From: Bacillota bacterium
Lineage (GTDB): Bacteria; Bacillota; DTU025; MWDF01
Assembly (NCBI GenBank): GCA_029565935.1
Contig: JAKQNF010000006.1
Location: 1-54,715 of the forward strand
Direction: 5' to 3'
DNA length: 54,715 nt
A program made the position numbers and the translations under genes. The notes under the pieces are model-generated. The model made no database searches, was not told where the DNA came from, and saw only the letters and a list, made by a program, of their open reading frames with translations. Of this stretch, positions 19,467-27,380 are shown piece by piece. Numbering within the stretch: position 1 is the first letter of the stretch; each line of letters begins with the position of its first letter.

Positions 19467-19585
19467 CGAAACCAGCCTCCCAACACTCGGGCATAAACCC
19501 TTGATAATCTAATACTAACATCTTACGCGGCACGATTGGCCCCCATTCCTGCCGTCTCAGAGTGTATGTGAACCAAACCGCAAAT

Positions 19586-19613
19586 TTGACATCGGAGATG
19601 AAGTTGGCATAAT
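19586..19613 (+). promoter_or_regulatory. promoter for yabE-like/ksgA
   Basis: TTGACA (19586-19591), 16-bp spacer, CATAAT (19608-19613): one mismatch in total. The leader to the start at 19648 is about 30 nt with AAGGAGG as ribosome site. Confidence 0.7.
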
Positions 19614-19647
19614 CTATTCGTATAAAAAGCCGCCCAAGGAGGCAATC

Positions 19648-20475
19648 ATGCATATAAGCAGGGCGAACAGGACGTTTGCCATCATATTGGCCTTGATGTT
19701 GGGGATAGTCTCCTTCGTCGTCATGGGCAGCGGCGGAGTCGAGTACCCCACGGAAGGGCCGAGCCTGCTGGCCACGGACCTCGACGTCTCGATGGACCTC
19801 GACTGGCTTAACTACAATAGGATGGGATACCTTTATACCGGCACGACCGGCAAGTACATGCCCGGCTTCACCCTGAAGAGATACCACGAAAGGGCGTCGC
19901 TAAGGGCGGACTTCATGACATACAGCGTCAAGACCAACTACACGGTGAAGAGGGTAGCCGACTCCACCATGGAGAAAGGCAAGAGCAGGACCGTCATCGA
20001 GGGGCGCAAGGGCCTGATAACCAAGACGGTAGTGGAGACCAGGATAGGGACCAGGTTGGTATCCCAGAGCAAGGTGGCCGAAAGGGTCATAAGGGAGCCT
20101 GTCACCGAGATAGTGCATTACGGTACGCTGCCGCCCTTGAAGAAGCTTGTCACGAAGTCCGGTACGTACTATTATAGGAAATCGTTCATAGTCACGGCGA
20201 CCGCCTATGAACCCAGCGAGGTATCCTGCGGCAAATACGCTGATGGGTTCACTTCGATAGGGCTCAAGGCCGGACCCGGGATCATAGCTGTGGATCCGAG
20301 GGTGATCCCGATGAGGACCAAGGTCTACGTCGAGGGCTACGGTTATGCCATAGCGGGGGACGTAGGCAGCGCCATAAAAGGAAACCGGATAGACGTGTGC
20401 TTCGACACGGTAAGGGAAGCTTTGAACTTCGGGCGCAGGAAAGTTCGCATATACATATTGGAAAATCATAAGTAG
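19648..20475 (+). CDS. G5 and 3D domain cell-wall protein (YabE-like)
   Basis: 275 residues. N-terminal signal-anchor segment (residues 8-27), then a G5-like beta domain (YTVKRVADSTMEKG to VTEIVHYGT) and a C-terminal 3D domain with double-psi beta-barrel. Its three Asp lie in IIAVDPRVIPM, AIAGDVGSAIKG and NRIDVCFDT, the catalytic triad proposed for lytic transglycosylase-like activity; TATAYEP opens it. It acts outside the membrane on peptidoglycan, like Rpf/Sps and YabE. Bacillus YabE is longer (437 residues) and is followed by rnmV and ksgA; here ksgA follows after 22 nt and rnmV is missing. ATG 19648 has AAGGAGG upstream. Confidence 0.88.
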   Translation: MHISRANRTFAIILALMLGIVSFVVMGSGGVEYPTEGPSLLATDLDVSMDLDWLNYNRMGYLYTGTTGKYMPGFTLKRYHERASLRADFMTYSVKTNYTVKRVADSTMEKGKSRTVIEGRKGLITKTVVETRIGTRLVSQSKVAERVIREPVTEIVHYGTLPPLKKLVTKSGTYYYRKSFIVTATAYEPSEVSCGKYADGFTSIGLKAGPGIIAVDPRVIPMRTKVYVEGYGYAIAGDVGSAIKGNRIDVCFDTVREALNFGRRKVRIYILENHK

Positions 20476-20497
20476 CAGCCGTTCAGGAAGGTGTCCC

Positions 20498-21310
20498 ATG
20501 TACAAGAACCACCGCGGGGCCTGGAGCCATGGATCGAGGCTGGGCCAGAATTTCCTCAAGGACATGGGGGTCGCCAACGCCATAGTCAACGCGGCTACGG
20601 CGCTGGCCCCTAAGATAGCGGTCGAGATTGGCCCCGGGAAAGGGGCCATAACCTTCATGCTGGCCCGTAGAGTCGAGAACCTCACGGCGATAGAGATGGA
20701 CGAGGCCCTTGCGAGGGGGATAAGGAAGGCCACAGAGCCTCTCGGAAACGTGGAGGTTATGGAAGACGACGCGCTGCGGGCCGATTTCAGGGGCATCGTG
20801 GGAGGTTCCGGCGAAGGCGCCGTCCTCGTAGCGAACCTTCCATACTACCTGTCCACACCCATGCTCAGGAAGGCGTTCCAGGAGGCCGCCTTCAAGAGGA
20901 TGGTCTTCATGCTGCAGTTGGAAGTGGCCAATAAGGTATGCGCTACGGCCGGAAAAGACGGCTACGGCCCTCTGGCGGTGGCAAGATGGGCCAGCCATGA
21001 CGCCGAGATACTGTTCGAGGTGCCACCGTCAGCGTTCGAGCCCGCACCGAGCGTAAAATCGGCCGTAGTCATCATAAGGAGGACCGAGCCGAAGAGCACG
21101 ATACCCTTCGACAAGCTGATGAAGTTCACCGACGCCGCGTTCATGGCTAGGAGGAAGAACATCAAGAACGCCCTTTTAAGCAGCCCGCTGGGGCTTGACC
21201 ACGATGATTTGCTCCGTGCCTTGGGGGCCGTCGGCCTCACCGGCACCGAAAGGGCCGAGGAGATCGAGGAAGTCAGGATATGTGAGCTGGCATCGTTGCT
21301 GATGAGCTAG
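20498..21310 (+). CDS. ksgA: 16S rRNA (A1518/A1519-N6) dimethyltransferase
   Basis: 270-residue SAM-dependent RsmA/KsgA that dimethylates two adjacent adenines in helix 45 of 16S rRNA in late 30S assembly. Motifs: SRLGQNFLKD at the N terminus, AVEIGPGKGAIT (SAM binding), EDDAL, and catalytic NLPYYLSTP. PPSAFEPAPSVKSAVVII is also diagnostic. Start ATG 20498 has AGGAAGG upstream. The neighbour is the YabE-like gene, as in Bacillota. A 10-bp stem hairpin (21366-21397) lies beyond the stop. Confidence 0.96.
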   Translation: MYKNHRGAWSHGSRLGQNFLKDMGVANAIVNAATALAPKIAVEIGPGKGAITFMLARRVENLTAIEMDEALARGIRKATEPLGNVEVMEDDALRADFRGIVGGSGEGAVLVANLPYYLSTPMLRKAFQEAAFKRMVFMLQLEVANKVCATAGKDGYGPLAVARWASHDAEILFEVPPSAFEPAPSVKSAVVIIRRTEPKSTIPFDKLMKFTDAAFMARRKNIKNALLSSPLGLDHDDLLRALGAVGLTGTERAEEIEEVRICELASLLMS

Positions 21311-21365
21311 CAGCCGGGCCAGCTCTCTCCCATTTTCTTTTAACGGTTATAAATAAGGGCAAGCT

Positions 21366-21397
21366 AGACGGCAGGATTATGCGTTCGCCTGCCGTCT
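21366..21397 (+). terminator. hairpin after ksgA
   Basis: AGACGGCAGG (21366-21375) pairs perfectly with CCTGCCGTCT (21388-21397), loop of 12. The following GTCGTATTTC is only mildly T-rich, so its strength as a terminator is uncertain. Confidence 0.55.
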
Positions 21398-21480
21398 GTC
21401 GTATTTCAAGCCAGCCGATGGTGCTAGGAGAAACATATACAAATAATATTCACGAATCTAAAGATTTTTCGGAAATATAG

Positions 21481-21509
21481 TTGACTAAGGCGACCTCCGT
21501 ATGTATAAT
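21481..21509 (+). promoter_or_regulatory. promoter for amino-acid ABC importer
   Basis: TTGACT (21481-21486), exactly 17 bp, TATAAT (21504-21509). This is a near-perfect housekeeping promoter about 40 bases before the start codon at 21553. Confidence 0.8.
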
Positions 21510-21552
21510 CAAACTACTTTTACTGAATAATATTGAATCGGAGGCGCTATTA

Positions 21553-22284
21553 ATGAAGAAGGCACTCGTCCTGGCAATCGTAATCATGACATTCGCTCTC
21601 ATCTCCGGAGGCGCCATGGGCGCCAAAGTGCTCAAGGTCGGCACGGACCCCGCGTTCCCTCCCTTCGAGTCCACCAACGATAAAGGCGAGATAATCGGCT
21701 TCGACATGGATATCATCAAGGCCGCAGCCGCGGCAGCGGGTTATGAGGTGCAGTTTGCGGCCGTAGCCTGGGACGGGATCATCCCGGGGCTCATGGCGGG
21801 CAACTATGACGTGATAGCCTCAGGCATGACGATCACGGACGAGCGCAAGCAGGCGGTCAACTTCACCGATTCATATTTCGAGGCCAGCCAGGTAATCATA
21901 ACGATGAAGAAGGCCAAGATTCTCAACAAGCTGTCCGAGCTGGAAGGTAAGAAGGTTTCGGTACAGATAGGCACCACGGGCGACATAGTAGTCAGCGAAG
22001 AAGTAAAGAACGCTACGATCAAGAGGTTCGACCTTGTGCCGATGGCGCTTCAGGAGCTGTTCAACGGAAACGTCGACGCGATGGTCATAGACGAGGCCGT
22101 GGCGTTGGCGTATGCAAAACAATTCACCAACATACAGTTCGGCGCCCCTTGCACGAACGAGGACTACGGCTTCGCGGTGACGAAGAAGAACACCCAGCTT
22201 CTGACGGAATTGAACGCAGGGCTTAAGAAGATCAAGGCGGATGGCACGTACGACAAGATCTTCGCGAAGTGGTTCGTCAAGTAA
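21553..22284 (+). CDS. polar amino-acid ABC transporter, substrate-binding protein
   Basis: 243 residues of the family 3 extracellular solute-binding proteins (SBP_bac_3, like GlnH/ArtP). Signal peptide MKKALVLAIVIMTFALISGG, with cleavage near MGA; no lipobox Cys, so it is not anchored as a lipoprotein. Motif KVGTDPAFPPFESTNDKGEIIGFDMD is the classic start of the domain (split here by hydrophobic residues), and SGMTITDERKQAVNFTDSYF matches the ligand-binding hinge. No anchor suggests a periplasm-like space, or loss to the medium. Start ATG 21553 has GGAGGCG upstream. A hairpin separates it from the permease, fitting higher expression of the binding protein. Confidence 0.92.
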   Translation: MKKALVLAIVIMTFALISGGAMGAKVLKVGTDPAFPPFESTNDKGEIIGFDMDIIKAAAAAAGYEVQFAAVAWDGIIPGLMAGNYDVIASGMTITDERKQAVNFTDSYFEASQVIITMKKAKILNKLSELEGKKVSVQIGTTGDIVVSEEVKNATIKRFDLVPMALQELFNGNVDAMVIDEAVALAYAKQFTNIQFGAPCTNEDYGFAVTKKNTQLLTELNAGLKKIKADGTYDKIFAKWFVK

Positions 22285-22306
22285 CAGGGACGTAAGCAGC
22301 CACAAG

Positions 22307-22336
22307 ACCGCCGGTCCCCTTAGAAGGGCCGGCGGT
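22307..22336 (+). terminator. intra-operon attenuating hairpin
   Basis: ACCGCCGG-T-CCC (22307-22318) pairs with GGG-CCGGCGGT (22326-22336), and TCATTATG follows. It lies between the binding-protein gene and the permease gene. Such partial terminators raise the amount of binding-protein transcript over the membrane parts. Confidence 0.6.
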
Positions 22337-22417
22337 TCATTATGTACGGTGCATAAATAGTCCCAATGTATTATTATTAATATCAAATCACAACCGCTCT
22401 CTGCGGTGGAGGGTAAA

Positions 22418-23077
22418 ATGCTGGATTTCACATTCATACCGCGGATCCTGCCGAGCTTGCTTAAAGGCGCCGGCGTGACGCTCTGGCTGACGGCGGCCGC
22501 CGTCGGCATCGGCTTCATAATCGGCTCCTTCATGGGCATCATGGCATCGGGGACGAGCAAACTCCTCGGCATCGTATCGAAGCTCTACATCAACGTGATC
22601 AGGGGTACGCCGCTGCTGGTGCAGATATTCCTGATCTATTTCGGCATCCCGGCGCTGATAGGAGCATCCGTACCGTCCACTCTGGCCGCGATAATGGCGC
22701 TTAGCATCAATTCGGGGGCGTACATCGGCGAAATAGTAAGGGGCGGTATCAATTCGGTGGACAGGGGCCAGTTCGAGGCGGCGTTCTCTCTCGGGATGAA
22801 CAGGAAGCTGACGATGTTGCACATAATCTTCCCGCAAGCCTTCAAGCGGATAATCCCTATGCTCGGCAACGAGTTCATCGCCATGCTGAAGGACTCTTCA
22901 CTCGTGGCGGTGATATCCATGGAGGAGCTCTTAAGGAAGGGCCAGCTCGCAGTCACCAGGACCTTCAAGCCTTTTGAGATCTACATAGTCATTACTCTGA
23001 TGTACTTGGTTATGACGTACTGCATATCGCTCTTCGTGAAGTGGAGCGAAAGGAGGTTCGCGACCGATGAAAGATAA
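22418..23077 (+). CDS. polar amino-acid ABC transporter, permease
   Basis: 219-residue inner-membrane protein of the HisM/GlnP type with about five membrane segments. The EAA loop ([20 protein letters not shown]), which docks on the ATPase, begins near residue 126. The N-terminal segment [16 protein letters not shown] is typical. Start is ATG 22418 with TGGAGGG 4 nt upstream; the in-frame GTG at 22406 overlaps that ribosome site. It overlaps the ATPase gene by 11 bp, so translation is coupled. Confidence 0.93.
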   Translation: MLDFTFIPRILPSLLKGAGVTLWLTAAAVGIGFIIGSFMGIMASGTSKLLGIVSKLYINVIRGTPLLVQIFLIYFGIPALIGASVPSTLAAIMALSINSGAYIGEIVRGGINSVDRGQFEAAFSLGMNRKLTMLHIIFPQAFKRIIPMLGNEFIAMLKDSSLVAVISMEELLRKGQLAVTRTFKPFEIYIVITLMYLVMTYCISLFVKWSERRFATDER

Positions 23078-23810
23078 CATAATAGAGGTCAGGGGCCTCC
23101 ACAAGAAGTTCAAGAGGACCGAGGCGCTCAAAGGCGTGGATATAGACATAAAGAAGGGCCAGGTGATGGTTCTGATCGGACCTTCCGGCTCCGGCAAGAG
23201 CACGCTGCTTAGATGCATGAACCTGCTGGAGATACCGACGCAAGGAGACGTCATCTTCGAGGGCAGGAAGATAAACGACAAGAGCGTGGACATCAACGAA
23301 GTCCGCAAGGAGATGGGAATGGTGTTCCAGAGCTTCAACCTGTTCCCTCACATAAAGGTGATCGACAACATAATCCTGGCTCCAATGAAAGTAAGGGGAA
23401 TGAGCAAAGACGAGGCCACCCAGGCCGGAATGGAGCTCCTTAAGAAAGTCGGCATCCCCGAGAAGGCGAACGATTATCCCGCACAGCTCTCAGGAGGCCA
23501 GCAGCAAAGGGTCGCCATAGCGAGGGCCCTGGCGATGAAACCGAAGGTGCTGCTCTTCGACGAGCCAACCTCCGCCCTCGACCCGGAGATGATAGGCGAG
23601 GTCCTCGACGTCATGAAGGCGGTGGCCTTCGAGGGCATGACGATGGTGGTGGTCACGCACGAGATGGGCTTCGCGAGAGAGGTCGGCGACATGGTCTCGT
23701 TCATGGACGAAGGCCTGATCGTAGAGCGGGCGGAGCCGGAGAAGCTGTTCACGGCCCCGGAGAACGCAAGGACCAAGCTTTTCCTGAGCAAGGTGCTCCA
23801 CAGCAGCTGA
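23067..23810 (+). CDS. polar amino-acid ABC transporter, ATP-binding protein
   Basis: 247 residues, GlnQ/HisP family. Walker A is [10 protein letters not shown]-loop FQSFNLFPH, signature LSGGQQQR, Walker [12 protein letters not shown], and the H-switch VTHE. It energizes the permease above as a dimer. Start ATG 23067 lies within the permease end. A terminator hairpin (23833-23864) closes the unit. Confidence 0.95.
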   Translation: MKDNIIEVRGLHKKFKRTEALKGVDIDIKKGQVMVLIGPSGSGKSTLLRCMNLLEIPTQGDVIFEGRKINDKSVDINEVRKEMGMVFQSFNLFPHIKVIDNIILAPMKVRGMSKDEATQAGMELLKKVGIPEKANDYPAQLSGGQQQRVAIARALAMKPKVLLFDEPTSALDPEMIGEVLDVMKAVAFEGMTMVVVTHEMGFAREVGDMVSFMDEGLIVERAEPEKLFTAPENARTKLFLSKVLHSS

Positions 23811-23832
23811 GACCAAGGATAAGCGACACCGA

Positions 23833-23870
23833 GGGCATGGCGGGGAGTAATTCCTGCCATGCCCTTTATA
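23833..23870 (+). terminator. terminator of ABC importer operon
   Basis: GGGCATGGC (23833-23841) pairs with GCCATGCCC (23856-23864), loop of 14, followed by TTTATA. A standard intrinsic terminator after the ATPase gene. Confidence 0.75.
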
Positions 23871-23871
23871 T

Positions 23872-23886
23872 ACATTACTGTAATGT
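23872..23886. promoter_or_regulatory. 15-bp inverted repeat upstream of RCC1 lipoprotein
   Basis: ACATTAC-T-GTAATGT is a perfect 7-1-7 inverted repeat about 105 bases before the RCC1 gene start. It has the look of an operator for a dimeric repressor. No regulator gene is adjacent. Confidence 0.4.
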
Positions 23887-23991
23887 TCACATGCAGGAAT
23901 ATGTATAAAGCCGAAGAATATCTGACCAATCTACCAATCTCTAGTTCATAACATTCATTTGACCCACAGGCAAACGAAAGGGGATACGGTC

Positions 23992-25392
23992 ATGATGAAA
24001 CGGCTATCACGCATGTTCGTAATAGCGGCTCTGCTTTGCGTTGCGATTATGGCGCTGTCGTCGGGCTGTTCGAACACTACGTATTCGATCTCGGGCACCA
24101 TCACGGGAGAAGGCATCGACGGCGTCGACATATCGGTCATGGGGACCGCGAAGTCCGCGCTCTCGGACACTTCAGGGGCATATTCGATTACCGACCTCAA
24201 AGGCACCAAAAAGATAGTGGCGAACAAAGAGGGCTATACGTACACTCCGACGGAAAGGACAGTTACGGGGCCGTCTGCTACCGTCGATTTCGTCGGGTCG
24301 CAGATCACGTCGGGCCCGTCGATAGTGAGCATGTGCGGCGGCGAATGGCATACGCTGGCGATTAAGGACGACGGGCATGTGCTTGCGGCTGGCGATAACG
24401 GAAGAGGACAGCTTGGCATAAACTCCTTCGAAGACAGCGAGGTCCCGGTGGAAGTACTTTACATCTCGGGCGTCACAGATATAGCATGCGGGGACGTCCA
24501 CTCGGCAGCGATAAGCAACGGTGATCTTTATACTTGGGGGAGCGACCTTAGCGGGCAGCTCGGGGACGGAGGTACGACGGACGACGTTCCCGTGCCCACC
24601 ATGGTGACCGCTGTACCGGACGTAGAATGGGCGGACGTGGCCTGCGGCGGGGATCACACCATCGCCCTTACCGATACGCACGTGGTGTATACATGGGGAT
24701 ACGACGGTTACGGGCAGCTGGGCAGGACCCCGAGCGAGGAGCACCCCGCGAATCTCCCCGGAGCAGTGAACCTAGATGCATTCCTACCGGCCATCCCAGT
24801 CGCGGTGTTCGCGGGAGATTCACATTCGCTGGTGCTCATGAGCGGCGGGGGCATGGTCGCCTGGGGTACCAACTACTATGGGGAGCTCGGTGCAGGATAT
24901 ACGGCGACCTATACGTCCACCCCCGTGAGCGTGCTAATAACCGGCGTGGAGAAAGTGACTGCCGGCGACTTCCATACGCTGGTGCAGAAAAGCTCAGGCG
25001 AGCTGTATACCTGGGGCTACAACTGGCAGGGCCAGCTTGGTGACGGCAGCTTGACAGAATGCGCCACGCCGAAGCATGTCGCAGGTTATGACGACGCCGT
25101 CGATTTCGTCGCAAAGGGCGATTCGACGTTCGTGGTGAAAAGCGACGGGACAGTTTGGGCCTGGGGCAGCAACTCAGGCAGTTATCTCGGGACAGGCAGT
25201 ACGAGCAGCAAGGTCATGGTTCCCGAACAAGTGGAGAACCTGGCAGACATCGTCAATGTTTATGGAGGATACGATTACACCTTCGCATTCGAAAGCGACA
25301 AGACCATGTGGTGCTGGGGAGAGAACGGCAGTGGACAGCTAGGGGACGGCACGTTCGATTCCAAGGCCGAGCCTGCTACGCTTAGCTGGTAG
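23992..25392 (+). CDS. RCC1-repeat lipoprotein with CarbopepD-like domain
   Basis: 466 residues. The signal peptide ends in a lipobox, ALSSGC near residue 26, so it should be a membrane-anchored lipoprotein. Next is a beta-sandwich of the carboxypeptidase regulatory-like type (SISGTITGEGIDGVDISVMG with GAYSITDLKGTKKI), then seven RCC1 repeats recognisable by YTWGxDxxGQLGDG-like turns (for example YTWGSDLSGQLGDG, WCWGENGSGQLGDG), enough for a full seven-bladed propeller. RCC1 propellers bind proteins; bacterial secreted ones are mostly of unknown role. ATG 23992 follows AAAGGGG by 8 nt; ATG 23995 is an alternative. Terminated by a hairpin at 25422-25447. Confidence 0.88.
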   Translation: MMKRLSRMFVIAALLCVAIMALSSGCSNTTYSISGTITGEGIDGVDISVMGTAKSALSDTSGAYSITDLKGTKKIVANKEGYTYTPTERTVTGPSATVDFVGSQITSGPSIVSMCGGEWHTLAIKDDGHVLAAGDNGRGQLGINSFEDSEVPVEVLYISGVTDIACGDVHSAAISNGDLYTWGSDLSGQLGDGGTTDDVPVPTMVTAVPDVEWADVACGGDHTIALTDTHVVYTWGYDGYGQLGRTPSEEHPANLPGAVNLDAFLPAIPVAVFAGDSHSLVLMSGGGMVAWGTNYYGELGAGYTATYTSTPVSVLITGVEKVTAGDFHTLVQKSSGELYTWGYNWQGQLGDGSLTECATPKHVAGYDDAVDFVAKGDSTFVVKSDGTVWAWGSNSGSYLGTGSTSSKVMVPEQVENLADIVNVYGGYDYTFAFESDKTMWCWGENGSGQLGDGTFDSKAEPATLSW

Positions 25393-25421
25393 GCTGGTTC
25401 CGGCATGTCCAGATGATGGCC

Positions 25422-25447
25422 ATGGCCGGCGATGAAATGCCGGCCAT
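25422..25447. terminator. hairpin between RCC1 and PAP2 genes
   Basis: ATGGCCGGC (25422-25430) pairs perfectly with GCCGGCCAT (25439-25447) with an 8-base loop. There is no T-run on either side, so termination is only likely from its place between convergent genes. Confidence 0.45.
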
Positions 25448-25453
25448 AGTGCC

Positions 25454-26332
25454 TTAGCCCCGTTTTTCCAGCTTCAACGCCTTGAAGAGGGCGGTGGAGA
25501 TGAATGTGGGCCAGAGGCCGAGGATGAAGTACAGAGGAAGATAGAAGGCCGGATCTGTTTCGGCGACGAGGTCTACAAGATATCTAAGGCCAAGGAATCC
25601 GACGAATCCTATCATAAGCTTGATGAGCTGGCTCAGGAAAGGACCTCTTGCAGAGGACCCTACGAGCTTCATATGAAGGTAATATCCGAGCGACATGCCG
25701 CCTGCTATCCCGATGAGGCCTACGTAATCCTCCATAGTCGTTGAAGACAAGGCGGGAACGAAGGCATAGAGCAATAGGACAGATCCCGCTATCGCAAGGG
25801 CGAGGCTTTCCAGACCGCCCTTCATCCTTCTCTGCGCAAAACCTGTGACCGCCGCGACAAGAACGGCGGCCGTGATACCTCCCGCCCAGCCCCACAGGAC
25901 CTGCAAAGGGAAGTGCACGCCAGAGTACACCCTCGTGAAGCCTATGAGAAGCACGAGCGCGGCGGACAGGAAGTAGAACCATGCCCTTCTGCACCTCAGC
26001 GAGGATGCCATCCAAAAGGCCATGGAATTGAAGGCATGACCGGAAGGCATGCCCGAGCCCGTCGCGGTCTCCAGGAAGTGCGGGCTCGGCTTGACGTTCA
26101 AGTCGAGCTCGAAGGGCCTGGGCGCGCTTATGGCCGCTTTCGCAAGGTCCGTGCAGATCCCTCCGGACAGTACCGTAAGCCCTACGATGTATCCCGACGT
26201 CCTGTCGATGCACCAATAGATTATGGGGACAGCAGCAAGATAGAACATCGTGGAGCCCAGCTCAGTGATGTAACCAAGCACACCGTCGAGGGCCGCGGTG
26301 GAGAACGACCTTAACCACAGCACAATTTCCAT
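25454..26332 (-). CDS. PAP2 family membrane phosphatase
   Basis: 292 residues with several membrane segments. PAP2 signature: KAAISAPRP (KX6RP type) near residue 72, PSGHAF near 103, and TRVYSGVHFPLQVLWG near 152. The third motif is normally SRX5HX3D; here R and H are kept but the last Asp is Gln. The His nucleophile in that motif and the PSGH His remain, so activity is possible but changed. It would dephosphorylate lipid phosphates such as undecaprenyl pyrophosphate or phosphatidic acid. Start is ATG 26332, with AGGAGG 5 nt upstream; the long open frame before it belongs to the divergent gene's shadow. Divergent from the PfkB kinase. Confidence 0.85.
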   Translation of the reverse strand: MEIVLWLRSFSTAALDGVLGYITELGSTMFYLAAVPIIYWCIDRTSGYIVGLTVLSGGICTDLAKAAISAPRPFELDLNVKPSPHFLETATGSGMPSGHAFNSMAFWMASSLRCRRAWFYFLSAALVLLIGFTRVYSGVHFPLQVLWGWAGGITAAVLVAAVTGFAQRRMKGGLESLALAIAGSVLLLYAFVPALSSTTMEDYVGLIGIAGGMSLGYYLHMKLVGSSARGPFLSQLIKLMIGFVGFLGLRYLVDLVAETDPAFYLPLYFILGLWPTFISTALFKALKLEKRG

Positions 26333-26444
26333 GCTTTCCTCCTGTTCTGATTGCTCAACAATACAATAAATGGTATTATGTATACACAAAACAATTTTAC
26401 ATATTATTGTTCGCGTTTCCGCCAGTACGGTACGGGGGCTGGAT

Positions 26445-27380
26445 ATGATTATATCAGTGGGCGACATAATGCTCGACATATACATCGATGAGCCCGGATC
26501 GCTAAACGCCGACACCGACACCATCGGCCGGACCAACCTGGCCTGGGGCGGCTCTGCGGCGAACTTCGCCGTATGGGCGAGGCGGCTGGGCATGCCGTCT
26601 GCGATCGTCGGAAGGCTCGGCCGGGACTTCGTGGGCGACGCTGCCGTGCAGGACTTCATATCCGAGGGCGTGCTGCCTCTGGTGGCGAGGGACCCGTCCT
26701 ATCCCACCGGCACTGTGACGGTAAGACGCCGAGGCAGCCTTAGCAGGGACATGATCTGCGACAGGAAGGCCAATGCCCGCTTCTCGGCGGAGGATCTGCC
26801 CATGAAGGAGATATCGGCCGCCTCTTGGATCCACATATCCGGCTATACGGTGATAGAGGAAGGGCCGCGAAAAGCCGTGGTGGAATGCATCAGGGCAGCG
26901 AAGGCGAACGGGATCCCCGTATCCGTGGACCCCGGATCATGCTATCTGATAGGTTCGCTCGGGGTATCCCATTTCATGGAGGCCGTCGATGGCGCGGACG
27001 TGATCCTACCTAATCTTGACGAGGCCAGGCTCCTATCCTCCGAGGAGGAGATGGGGAAGATATTAGACGGGCTTCTTGGGAGCTTCCCCACGGTCGTCAT
27101 AAAACTGGGGCCGGAAGGGGCCCTCTTCGCCACGAGAAGGGGCGGAAGTGGGCATGTGCGTCCGCCGAGGATAGAAGCAGTCGATCCCAACGGCGCGGGG
27201 GATGCTTTCGGGGCTGCGTTCGTGTGCAAGTACCTGGCGACGGGCGACATCGCCTCCGCCACGAAGGCGGGGTGCGACCTAGGCTCGCTAGTGGCAGGGT
27301 CCAGCGGAGCGAGGGCCGCGATCGGGCTGGGACGTTTCTTGAAGGACCACTTTCCTGGGAGCGGGGGTGCTGCCGTATGA
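26445..27380 (+). CDS. PfkB family carbohydrate kinase
   Basis: 311 residues, ribokinase fold. N-terminal VGDIMLDIYIDEPG, the substrate-side GGSAANFAVWARRLG near residue 45, and the C-terminal catalytic VDPNGAGDAFGAAF near 247 whose Asp is the general base. Substrate could be ribose, fructose, 2-keto-3-deoxygluconate or a nucleoside; it cannot be told. ATG 26445 is chosen because the conserved IISVGDIMLD begins there. The 3' end overlaps the next gene as ATGA, so the two are translationally coupled, which is odd for a sugar kinase and an exported protein. Confidence 0.88.
   Translation: MIISVGDIMLDIYIDEPGSLNADTDTIGRTNLAWGGSAANFAVWARRLGMPSAIVGRLGRDFVGDAAVQDFISEGVLPLVARDPSYPTGTVTVRRRGSLSRDMICDRKANARFSAEDLPMKEISAASWIHISGYTVIEEGPRKAVVECIRAAKANGIPVSVDPGSCYLIGSLGVSHFMEAVDGADVILPNLDEARLLSSEEEMGKILDGLLGSFPTVVIKLGPEGALFATRRGGSGHVRPPRIEAVDPNGAGDAFGAAFVCKYLATGDIASATKAGCDLGSLVAGSSGARAAIGLGRFLKDHFPGSGGAAV

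Noticed and set aside
26459-26659. N-terminal extension of the PAP2 frame into the pfkB coding region
   Set aside because: It overlaps conserved pfkB sequence antisense and has no ribosome site, while AGGAGG supports ATG 26332.
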